The notes under the pieces were generated by a model, which saw nothing but the letters and a program-made list of their open reading frames with translations, was not told the origin of the DNA and did not search any database. The position numbers and the translations under genes were made by a program. This document shows positions 11,954-20,000 of a stretch of DNA of 20,876 bases, in pieces. The stretch lies in the IMG/VR virus record IMGVR_UViG_3300009094_000797, positions 1 to 20,876 of that record, one strand, 5' to 3'. Positions within the stretch are counted from its first letter, which is position 1. Every line of letters begins with the position of its first letter. This DNA is from a virus.

Positions 11954-13698
11954 CCTCCCTGTTCGACTGCACCAGCGGCCCCCTCGACGCCCCGATAATG
12001 CTCGTCGGCGAAAGCTGGGGCTCCGAGGAGGCGGTGCAAAAGCGTCCCTTTGTCGGGGGCGCCGGCCTCGAACTGGATCGCATGCTGGCCGAGGCAGGGA
12101 TCGCGCGCAACTCGATCCTGTGCACAAATGTGTTCAACGCTCAACCGGAGGACAATGAGGCATGGCATTTCTTCCACGATTCTTCGACAACCTCGCCCCG
12201 CTATCGTGGCTTATGTCCAACGAATTTCGCTGTATCGGAAATTCAGCGTTTGGAAGCCCAGATTCGAGCGGTAAAACCCCGACTTGTCATTGCCGCTGGC
12301 AACTATGCTATGTGGGCAACGGCCGACTGCTGCTCAATATCATCAACGTCAACTGGAAATGGTGCGACCGTCCGTGTCCCTGGCGGGATAACTTCTTGGC
12401 GTGGCTCCATGCTGGAGTCGGCGACCATCCCTGGACTCCAGCTAAAGGTGCTCCCGATTCTGCATCCGGCCGCGATAATGCGAGCTTGGTATCAAAGAGC
12501 GGTGACCGTCCATGACCTTAGAACTCGCGTTCCTCGTGCACTGCAAAACATGTGGCGTCCACTTACTGGTCCAAAGGTTCTCGCACCTGGAAGCTTTGCC
12601 GAAACTCGGGAACTGCTGGGCTTGTGGAAAGGGCAGCTTGACCGTGGAAACGGTCTACGCCTGTCCCACGACATCGAAACGGCGCGCGGATTCATCACCT
12701 GTATGTCCTTTGCTACAGGACCTTACGACGAAACAGGGACGGCCCTCGTAATCCCGTTCGTGCGGCCCGAGGGCAAAATCTGGCGCAACTTTTGGAGTGA
12801 ACGGGAGGAAATCGAACTTGTCCAGTGCATTGTGGCCATCCTTTCGCATCCAAACATTCAAATCGAGGGGCAGAATTACCTATACGATCTCCAATACATC
12901 GAATCCAGTTGGGGACGTTGCCCCAGACTCGATTTTGATACGATGCTGGCGCATCACTTACTCTTTCCTGGAACACCGAAGGGGCTGGATTATCTTTCTT
13001 CCCTCTATTGCCGCTACCACTGGTATTGGAAGGAGGACTTAAAGGAATGGAACAATTCCATCGACTGGGAACAAAATCTGCGCTATAATGCTGAGGACAG
13101 TTTGAGGACATTCGAATGCGCAAGCGCCCTTCGTACTCTGATTCGCGATCATGGCATGAGCGAGCTGTGGGAATGGGAAAAGCGAAAGAATTCCATGGCG
13201 CTCTCCATGATGCAAAAAGGCGTTCGCATAAATCGCGAGGCACGCGCCAGGCTCGCCTTCGAACTATCCACTGCCCTGGGGGAACGACATTCCTGGTTGT
13301 CGTCGATTATCCCACAAACCTGGCTGAAGCCTTTTTTGAAAACATCAAAATCGAATTGGTGGGAATCCGTACATCAACAAAAGACCTTGTTCTACGAAAT
13401 TCTTGGCTTAAAAGGCCAAACAAACCGCAAAACTGGAAAATCTACCATCAACTACGAAGCCTTGCAAGAGCTGAAATCGAGAAATCCCGAACTGAGCCGC
13501 ATATTTGATTGTTTGATCGATTGCAGGTCCATTGGCATTTACCATAATACCTTCATCAAGGCTGAACTCGAACCGGATGGCCGCATGAAATGCATGTTCA
13601 ATACTGCTGGCACCTCAACCTTCCGCTGGTCCAGCAGCAGCAATGCCTTCGGTCGCGGAGGGAACCTGCAAAACATTCCTATGGGAGAGGAAGACTAA
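11950..13698 (+). CDS. DNA polymerase I-type, N-terminal half: UDG domain, 3'-5' exonuclease, partial polymerase
   Basis: A 582-residue protein from GTG 11950 (GTGA overlap). Residues 1-200 match a family 4-like uracil-DNA glycosylase: GESWGSEEA (20-28), RPFVGGAGLELDRML (32-46), LCTNVFNAQPEDN and LHPAAIMR (171-178). Residues about 235-390 are a DnaQ-like proofreading exonuclease with all three motifs: DIE (D241/E243), N309 ... D313, and YNAED (Y379/D383). Residues 390-577 are family A polymerase up to FRWSSSS and NLQNIP (572-577). It stops at GEED, just before motif A, which is encoded separately at 14438. UDG-PolA fusions are known (for example SPO1). Whether this half and the C half reassemble is not shown. 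Confidence 0.88.
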   Translation: MTSLFDCTSGPLDAPIMLVGESWGSEEAVQKRPFVGGAGLELDRMLAEAGIARNSILCTNVFNAQPEDNEAWHFFHDSSTTSPRYRGLCPTNFAVSEIQRLEAQIRAVKPRLVIAAGNYAMWATADCCSISSTSTGNGATVRVPGGITSWRGSMLESATIPGLQLKVLPILHPAAIMRAWYQRAVTVHDLRTRVPRALQNMWRPLTGPKVLAPGSFAETRELLGLWKGQLDRGNGLRLSHDIETARGFITCMSFATGPYDETGTALVIPFVRPEGKIWRNFWSEREEIELVQCIVAILSHPNIQIEGQNYLYDLQYIESSWGRCPRLDFDTMLAHHLLFPGTPKGLDYLSSLYCRYHWYWKEDLKEWNNSIDWEQNLRYNAEDSLRTFECASALRTLIRDHGMSELWEWEKRKNSMALSMMQKGVRINREARARLAFELSTALGERHSWLSSIIPQTWLKPFLKTSKSNWWESVHQQKTLFYEILGLKGQTNRKTGKSTINYEALQELKSRNPELSRIFDCLIDCRSIGIYHNTFIKAELEPDGRMKCMFNTAGTSTFRWSSSSNAFGRGGNLQNIPMGEED

Positions 13699-13699
13699 C

Positions 13700-14155
13700 A
13701 TGGATCGTCTACTCTACTTTCGCTTTGCTGCCGACGCCCTTCCGCCGATTCGCGCCCTTCCGAATTCGATCGGCTACGACGTGCACGCCTATCTAAAAAC
13801 AGAATCGGGGCGCTCAACACATAAAAGCATCGGCGCGCAAATGACCTGCGCCGTTCGAACGGGTATTTGTGTCATTCCGCCTCCAAATCATTGCATCCTG
13901 GTTTGCTCACGCTCTGGTCTGGCGGCGAAGGGCGTTTTTGTCGCCAATGCCCCCGGCGTCATCGACCCCGATTACACTGGTGAACTCATCGTCCTCCTCT
14001 GCAACACTGGCTGGGACCTCTATCATGTCCGTCACGAAGACCGTATCGCCCAACTCCTCCTACTTCCCCGGCCTGCGACCCCCGAGGTTGCGGAGGCCAC
14101 CCACCTTCCAGGAACTGATCGTGGGGGCCGTGGATTTGGGTCCACAGGACGTTAG
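13700..14155 (+). CDS. dut: Trimeric-type dUTPase (dUTP diphosphatase)
   Basis: A 151-residue homotrimeric-type dUTPase, which hydrolyses dUTP to dUMP and pyrophosphate. All five conserved motifs are present: IGYDVHA (24-30), RSGLA (71-75), APGVIDPDYTGEL (84-96), DRIAQL (114-119) and RGGRGFGSTG (141-150). ATG 13700 has an AGAGGA stretch upstream and starts one nucleotide after the stop of the polymerase N half. Length is normal for the family. It is unusual only in place, sitting between the two polymerase halves. It fits functionally with the fused UDG domain as a guard against uracil in DNA. The 3' end overlaps the next gene. Confidence 0.92.
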   Translation: MDRLLYFRFAADALPPIRALPNSIGYDVHAYLKTESGRSTHKSIGAQMTCAVRTGICVIPPPNHCILVCSRSGLAAKGVFVANAPGVIDPDYTGELIVLLCNTGWDLYHVRHEDRIAQLLLLPRPATPEVAEATHLPGTDRGGRGFGSTGR

Positions 14156-14444
14156 ACTCGAGCCTCCCTTGCTCTGGGTCCGAGGCCGCCCCGCCATCGT
14201 TTATTGGAAGGATGTAATGATTTTCTGCCACCAGCGGGCAGAGATTTTCATCCATCTCCATATTGCAGGCCGCAATGGCTGTTCCGGCCCCTGGCTCGCG
14301 CAACGGCTCGGCCGCGAATGCAAGATCGAATCCATAGTGAGCTACATTGCGCGAATGCGAAGTACGCTACGCTCCGTTAATGCTCACTACGAAATCTCCC
14401 ACGGTCGCGGGGCCTATATCCTGTCGAGGACGAGCGGATGCTAA
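14121..14444 (+). CDS. OmpR/PhoB-like winged-helix DNA-binding protein
   Basis: A 107-residue protein starting at GTG 14121 (AGGA 7 nt upstream); an earlier ATG at 14025 is also in frame. The sequence follows the OmpR/PhoB effector fold: an N-terminal strand pair (LLWVRGRPAIVYWKD), a helix (IFIHLHIAG), GPWLAQRLG, then the recognition-helix region SIVSYIARMRSTLRS and a beta-hairpin wing (YEISHGRGAYIL). No receiver domain is present, so it is not a classical response regulator. It overlaps the dUTPase and, by 7 nt, the polymerase C half. A transcriptional regulator inside the replication module is inferred; targets are unknown. Confidence 0.72.
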   Translation: MGAVDLGPQDVRLEPPLLWVRGRPAIVYWKDVMIFCHQRAEIFIHLHIAGRNGCSGPWLAQRLGRECKIESIVSYIARMRSTLRSVNAHYEISHGRGAYILSRTSGC

Positions 14445-15184
14445 CCGAATACAAGCTTCCGAATATCAGGAAAATCTTCGTCCCCGATCCCGGCTATATC
14501 CTCTTCGACGCCGACTTGGCTGGAGCTGATGCCCTCGTTGTTGCAGCCGAGGCGGAGGACGATTTCCTCCTGAACGCGGCTCTAACGGGCTATGACATTC
14601 ATAGTGAAAACGCGGAGCATATGCTTGGCACACAGTTCACGAGGCTCATCGGGGCGGAGCGTAAAGCCGTCCGCCAGAAGTTTAAGAGTGGAGTGCACGG
14701 TACTCACTATGGCGGAAAACCTCCAACACTTGCATCCACGTTGGGCTATAGCCGGGATTTCTGGAGTCGCTTTCAGTCCTACTGGTTCGGACTCCACCCC
14801 GGCGTTAAGGGCTGGCATCAGCGAGTGGAACGAAGCCTTGCGACGAATCGGACAATTCAAAATGCCTTCGGCTATCGGATCATCTTCTATGATCGTATCG
14901 ATTCAATTTTCCCTGAAGCGCTCGCCTGGGGCCCGCAATCAACGGTCGCGGAAACCTGCTTCCGCGGAGCCCTCCAATTGAAATCGCGCTGCCCCTGGGT
15001 CGAACTCCTGCTCCAGGTGCATGACAGCATTGTGTTCCAGGTCCCGAGCCATCGATCCGATTGCATTCCGCAAATCCGGGCGGCGCTTCCCGTTCCTGTT
15101 CCTTATCCCAAACCACTCCACATCCCGTGGGGTTTATCGGCCTCCCCGGTGTCGTGGGGCGACTGTCAAAAGGTTCCAATATGA
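14438..15184 (+). CDS. DNA polymerase I-type, C-terminal half (palm/fingers)
   Basis: A 248-residue protein that carries the polymerase motifs missing from 11950-13698. Motif A is FDADLAGADA, with catalytic D26 and D31 at the place of the usual Glu in SQIE. Motif B is RQKFKSGVHGTHYGG, with R79, K83, H87 (position of E. coli Pol I F762) and Y91. Motif C is LLLQVHDS, with catalytic D196. It begins with LPNIRKIFVPDPGY, the normal sequence after NLQNIP, so it continues the N half almost without a gap. ATG 14438 lies inside the winged-helix gene's end. Alone it lacks the exonuclease and part of the palm/thumb and should need the N half to work. Confidence 0.88.
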   Translation: MLTEYKLPNIRKIFVPDPGYILFDADLAGADALVVAAEAEDDFLLNAALTGYDIHSENAEHMLGTQFTRLIGAERKAVRQKFKSGVHGTHYGGKPPTLASTLGYSRDFWSRFQSYWFGLHPGVKGWHQRVERSLATNRTIQNAFGYRIIFYDRIDSIFPEALAWGPQSTVAETCFRGALQLKSRCPWVELLLQVHDSIVFQVPSHRSDCIPQIRAALPVPVPYPKPLHIPWGLSASPVSWGDCQKVPI

Positions 15185-15306
15185 ACATCTTCGAACTGCA
15201 TGAGCAAATGACTGGCCACCTGGGCATTGAGGGTGAAAAGCTCGATGCACAAGTCCGCTCCAAATTGGAACGGGTAATCGAAAAGCATAAGGCACGCCTA
15301 AAATGA
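15181..15306 (+). CDS. Small hypothetical protein
   Basis: A 41-residue charged, helical peptide (NIFELHEQMTGHLGIEGEKL, then RSKLERVIEKHKARLK). Its ATG overlaps the stop of the polymerase C half (ATGA). The length is short, but the coding rhythm, amphipathic pattern and precise overlap favour a real gene. It may be a small replication accessory protein, although no family is recognised. Confidence 0.6.
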   Translation: MNIFELHEQMTGHLGIEGEKLDAQVRSKLERVIEKHKARLK

Positions 15307-15316
15307 GGAAGCCAAA

Positions 15317-16552
15317 GTGGCTCGAATCTTTAAAAATTGGTTGGAAGCTTACGTTGACTTTGCAAAGGACTCCGAAGCTCCAGTCAAGTTCCATTTTTGG
15401 TCCGGAGTGTCAATGCTCGCGGGAGCGCTTCGACGCCGTGTATGGCTGGACATGCACAAATTCCAGTGGACACCGAATTTCTACATCATTCTCGTCGCTC
15501 CGGCTGGTGTGGTGCAGAAGTCGACAACAATGGGAGTTGGTTTACGCCTTTTGGAAAAAGTCCCCGGAATCCACTTCGGCCCAGAATCTATGACCTGGCA
15601 AGCTCTTGCTCAGGCGCTCTCCTCTGCTGTGGAGTACTGCGAATATGTCGACCTCAATGGACAACTCGCCCGCATTCCGATGTCGTGCCTTACGGTCGGC
15701 ATTGGAGAACTTGGAACATTTTTGCGGACTGATGACGACCAGCTCCTATCGTTTCTTATCCGAATGTGGGACGGACAAGCAGACAAATTTCGTCATGAGA
15801 CAAAAAGCAGCGGAAATATTGAAGTCGACCATCCTTGGCTTAACCTTATCGCTGCGACAACTCCAGCATGGCTCAGAGCCAATTTCCCCGAAGCAATGGT
15901 TGGAGGTGGCCTCACAAGTCGAATCGTTTTTGTCTACAGTGACAAAAAACGCCAACTAGTCCCCTATCCCGACGAGGTGATCCCCCATGACCAATATCGA
16001 CAGCTCGAAAAAGCACTTACTGACGATCTTACAGCGATATCTCAACTTGCAGGACCCTATATCCTGTCAACTGATGCACGAATCTGGGGCCGTGATTGGT
16101 ACACTCAACACAACGATCATAGCGCTCGACCTCCACACCTTGCGAGTGACAGATTTGGAGGCTACATTGCGCGGAAGCAAACACATTTACATAAATTTGC
16201 TCTTGTCCTTGCCGCTTCAAAACGAGACAAGCTCATCATCGAACGCGAAGACCTGGTCGAAGCCGAACAGATTATAACGTCAAATGAACAGGACATGATC
16301 CGCGTTTTCGAATCCATCGGCGTGGTGGACGAAGCCCGCCATGTCAATGAAATCGTCACCTTTGTCCGCAACATCGGCGGTCAGAGCGTCAAAGACCTTT
16401 GGTCCCGTTCGATGAACTTTATGTCCTTTGTCGAATTCCAAGCAGCCCTTCGCGCTGCCGTTCATGGCAACCTTTTGACTATGATAAAACAGGGCGACGC
16501 CGATTTCGTCCTGTTCAATGCATCAAAGCAAACCGGAGACCCCCTGCAATGA
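15317..16552 (+). CDS. DUF3987-like phage ATPase/helicase candidate
   Basis: A 411-residue protein from GTG 15317 with GAGGAA 7 nt upstream. Early SGVSMLAGALRRRVWLDM and the strand FYIILVAPAG lead into AGVVQKSTT (63-71), a P-loop in which the Gly before Lys-Ser is Gln. LTVGIGELGTFLR is a Walker B-like segment, and LIAATTPAWLRANFPEAMVGGGLTSR fits a sensor/arginine-finger region of DUF3987-type phage primase/helicase ATPases. The C-terminal about 100 residues (DEARHVNEIVTFVRN) look like a winged-helix DNA-binding tail. Position after the polymerase supports a replicative helicase role. The degenerate P-loop leaves ATP use uncertain. Confidence 0.75.
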   Translation: MARIFKNWLEAYVDFAKDSEAPVKFHFWSGVSMLAGALRRRVWLDMHKFQWTPNFYIILVAPAGVVQKSTTMGVGLRLLEKVPGIHFGPESMTWQALAQALSSAVEYCEYVDLNGQLARIPMSCLTVGIGELGTFLRTDDDQLLSFLIRMWDGQADKFRHETKSSGNIEVDHPWLNLIAATTPAWLRANFPEAMVGGGLTSRIVFVYSDKKRQLVPYPDEVIPHDQYRQLEKALTDDLTAISQLAGPYILSTDARIWGRDWYTQHNDHSARPPHLASDRFGGYIARKQTHLHKFALVLAASKRDKLIIEREDLVEAEQIITSNEQDMIRVFESIGVVDEARHVNEIVTFVRNIGGQSVKDLWSRSMNFMSFVEFQAALRAAVHGNLLTMIKQGDADFVLFNASKQTGDPLQ

Positions 16553-16650
16553 AGGAAACAGTACCTGTCATAGCCGTCCCCGACGGCCAGTTCAGCCACA
16601 TCGTCGAATCGAATGAGCGCTATTATGAAATCCCCGCTCTTTGGTTCTGA
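16549..16650 (+). CDS. Very small hypothetical protein
   Basis: A 33-codon frame starting with ATG 16549, overlapping the stop of the DUF3987-like gene (ATGA). The product (VPVIAVPDGQFSHIVESNER, then YYEIPALWF) is short and without a motif. The overlap style matches its neighbours. It may be real or a chance open frame. Confidence 0.45.
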   Translation: MKETVPVIAVPDGQFSHIVESNERYYEIPALWF

Positions 16651-16666
16651 ATATGAGGAGCTAATT

Positions 16667-16729
16667 GTGGCGCTCACTCTTGTACTCGCCACAAGCTTCC
16701 TAATAATGGTGATCTTTGCGCGGCTCTAG
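16667..16729 (+). CDS. Possible 20-residue hydrophobic peptide
   Basis: A GTG at 16667 with GAGGAG 6 nt upstream opens 20 codons (LTLVLATSFLIMVIFARL core), which would make a single membrane-spanning helix. The TAG stop at 16727 shares the palindrome CTAG with the stop of the convergent minus-strand gene. The good ribosome-binding site supports it; the size does not. It would be the last plus-strand gene of the operon. Confidence 0.35.
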   Translation: MALTLVLATSFLIMVIFARL

Positions 16730-17046
16730 CGCGGATGATGTCCGGGCCAGCCATTACAATGCGCCACCTCGTGTCGCAGTAGGCTCGTCTCCGTCATCAC
16801 ACTATCGACATTGATGATAATGGTGCAACGGGAGGCCGAATGCAGAATTGCGCAGGCCCCGACATTCCCGAAAACCGTCGTCCGCTGCGAATCACACAAT
16901 CTGTTCGCTTCGAGTCGATGAACCCGCACAATGGTCAATTCGCCCTTGTATGGGAAATCGTAACGCTCTGGAGGAGGAGTTGCTATGAACAAGAAGCCGA
17001 TCAGGGAAAGGGGCCCAAGCTGTTCCACTACATGGCCCCCTTTCAC
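16726..17046 (-). CDS. Small HExxH metalloprotease-like protein
   Basis: A 106-residue minus-strand protein from GTG (17046-17044), which overlaps the stop of the large upstream gene (GTGA), so it is translationally coupled. Near the C-terminus, LLRHEVAHCNGWPGHH contains HExxH plus downstream histidines, a zincin-type zinc site. I recognise the CTIII ... RHExAHCNGWP pattern from small uncharacterised phage proteins. The N-terminus (LSLIGFLFIATPPPERYDFP) has a hydrophobic stretch like a weak signal or lipoprotein leader. Proteolysis of cell-wall or virion proteins is inference. It converges on the plus-strand operon and shares CTAG as stop. Confidence 0.75.
   Translation of the reverse strand: MKGGHVVEQLGPLSLIGFLFIATPPPERYDFPYKGELTIVRVHRLEANRLCDSQRTTVFGNVGACAILHSASRCTIIINVDSVMTETSLLRHEVAHCNGWPGHHPR
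17007..17043 (+). repeat. 37-bp inverted-repeat element, copy C
   Basis: AAAGGGGCCC (17007-17016), a 17-nt loop (17017-17033) and GGCCCCCTTT (17034-17043) pair at 9 of 10 positions. It matches copy B at about 28 of 37 positions in the plus orientation. It sits exactly between the stop of the large minus-strand gene and the body of the metalloprotease gene, whose codons 2 to 14 it forms if GTG 17046 is the start. Confidence 0.55.
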
Positions 17047-20000
17047 TGCACTCGTCGAATGTCTTGCAAGCCGGGAGGCGCGCCTTCGGGATAAAGCGCG
17101 TCGATGCTTTGATAAAGCGTTGTGTCTCTCCGCCCCGTTGGCAGCCCCGATTCTTGTCGAGCTCTATCTTGTGCTCTTCTCACTATTGATTGTCGCAAGT
17201 TCGTTCCTGTTATTGCTTTCGCTTTTGCTTCTTCAGGCAGGCCCCGATTGAACGCTTTTACGGCTTCGATCACCGACTCGATCTGCTCCGGATTGTTGTC
17301 CTTCACGGCGCTCCAATATTGCCTCATGAGCAACTGGCGCCTGATTTCCCAATACTCCACCGCCTCCGCTTTCGCAGCAATGTTTTCCTGTCGGGCTACG
17401 AGCCTGGTCGGCTGGAAGCCAAGACCCCTTGCTAAAATCTCTGCGGCCCCCATCGTATCATAGGGGTCGAACTTGATGATCTGGTTCCCGCGTCGATTCC
17501 TTTCGCCGCCTTCCTCTGCAAAGCGCCACGCCGTGCTCACGTCGCGAATTGCGGCAGGCATTATCTGCTCCCATTTCTTCCTGTCTGGCTCTGTGAATGG
17601 ATTGCTCGTCGCGAAATTGTAAAGCGAGAATCCTATTCCGAACGCTGCACCGCTCGCCCTTTGGATTTGCTGCAATTCATTCCGCTCCGGGCTCTTCGAG
17701 GGCGAGAAGGCTCTACCTACGTCGAACGGCAAAACTTGTCCCATCCCAATGCTGCGGCTAATCGAAACGCCCCGCGGCTCCGGGAACGTTCCAGCGTATT
17801 CATTTTTGTCCCTTAAACCGAGCGTCGAGCCCATCAAATCCAAAACATGCGGGACGCCGAACGCATAACGTCCAACGCCGTGCATCACCAGATCAGGCGA
17901 AATGGCTCCATTGCTCAATGCTCGAACTTGCTTCCGCACTTCGTCCTCGAGGTCGAAATCACTGGACAAAAATCGCTTGCTCAGCATTTTCATGATCGAG
18001 CTAATGTCTTCAGAAAACGGCAGTCCGGCCAGGCCGGCGGCGCCGCCGAGCAATAGCATTTGCCGGACAAAGCTTCCCTTATTATTCCACAAATTGAACA
18101 GCACGTTCTGCTGGAAGCTCTTAAAAAGCAAAACGGCGCCAAGTCCGCCTTGAAACATTTTCGGCCGCGCATGATACCCATATTCGAACATGGATTCCTT
18201 GACTGCGACCGTGGCGGCGGTGTATGCTGCGGCTTCCTCGTGACTCCAATTCTTTTCCCGGAGTCGCAGATAAAGCAACTGGTTCGCCTGAATGCTGTTC
18301 TGGACGAACTTCGAACCGAGATCCTTTTTCGCCAAATCATAGGCACCGAGCAGGGTCGTCGTCCGCCCCCATTGCTCACTCATTTCGAACATTTTAGCGG
18401 AAAGCTCCGCGCCTTCCTGCCAGGTCCGCTCAATTCCCTTTCCAAGCCCCTTGAACAGATTCCGCCCTTCGCTCAACGCCCCAAGTTCATACGCTTGTTT
18501 TGGAGCAGTCAATCCGTCGTCGGCGCCCTGTTGCAGAATCCGCAATTCGTCCGCTGCCATATGCGACGTGGTCATGCGGCGGAACAGAGTGTTCGATTTT
18601 CCCGTTGCTCGAATCAGTGCGGCGGCCGACTTAAAATCGCCGAAATGACTGCTCAAATTCGGCCACGCCACCAGCGGGACCTGAGTCAAATTGATCGCGG
18701 CGGTGGAGACTCTGAATCCCATGTGGAAGTGGAACATCGCTCCCTTCAACCGAGCATAATCCGCCTTCGGATTCAGCACGGTGTCCAAGTGCTCTGTCAT
18801 CAAATTCCGAATCTGGTCGAGCTTCGTGTGGTCGTTCCGGGTCAAGCGTTCATTGGTCATTTCCGCAATCATATCTCGCATTTGATCGGCATATTTGATC
18901 CGAGCGAAATAATGCGACCCATGAAACTTGTATTGCGCGTAGGCGCGCTGCCAGTCTTGTGAATAGCCCGGCGTGAAATCCTTTTGCTGGAAATGATGCC
19001 TGAAGCTTTGCGCGGGCGCATATTCGAACTTGAGCTGGTCGATCGAATCCCTCATATTTTGACTCAAATTCAATTTGTCTGCAATCCGATCGAGCATGCC
19101 TGGGGGCATCCCGAGCAACGGATGCACATCCTTGTGCAGGAACCCAGATTTCACCTGTTCGCCCTGCGCCGCGGCGGCCTGCATTTGCTCAACGGCGCGA
19201 TCTCTCGCCTTTTGCGTTTCAAACCGATAGAATTCCTTCACCTTTCCATCAACTGTATACGTCGTGGCGGTGTAATCGCCAAATCGAGCAAAGGGCATGA
19301 ACGGAATGCTGTCCATTGCACGAATCTGCGCCTCGACGCGCTCCATCGCTTGCGCTTGTTCGATCGGATCGCGGATGCGACTAGTTTCCGCCATCAATAT
19401 GTCCTTGTATCGCATCAAATCATTTCGCAAATCAGTAATAATAGCGCCAAATTGCTTCGCCCCCCTTTCCGTCAATCCATGTTTCTTGATAAGAGCTCGC
19501 AGCTCAGTATCGGTGGGCCTCCGCAGTCCGTCCTTCGCCAATTCCTTCGGGTCCATGAACCGACCATTTGCATAATCGTCGATGAATCGGCCGAGGGCCT
19601 CGCCTTCCTCGCGGCTCAAGTGCTTCCACGGCCGCATGACATTAATATCAGCTTGATTCAATGCCGTTATGGTTTCGAGGTTCAGCAAATCGGTCAACTC
19701 CCGATAAAGCTGAAGCGGCAAAATGTGCTCGTTCCGCTTCGCAATCTGCTGAAGCGAAAGTGCAACCTTATAAAACCAATTCATCCGATCCCCGTGCGCC
19801 GCAAAGGCTCGACCTTCGGCCCCAGCGCCTGCGCCGTCGAGGATCGCCCTTCCACCTCCCGTGCTCCCCATTTGCGGGGTAGCCGGTGCCTCCGTCCCTT
19901 CGGTTTGCAACGCACGAGCATTTTTCAGCAATCCTTGCAAGTGCATGGTGCTGGCCACCTCCGGTCCAAACACTCCATTCTGCTGTATGAAACTGTCGAG

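Noticed and set aside
13699-14437. Group I/II intron or intein interrupting the polymerase
   Set aside because: The gap is filled by a complete dUTPase and a winged-helix gene, with no splice-site, homing endonuclease or intein block signals seen, and the halves have their own stop and start.
14345-16175. Repeated 13-mers near 14350/16163 and 14417/16060
   Set aside because: Two exact 13-base matches in 20 kb are about what chance predicts; the surrounding sequence does not align.
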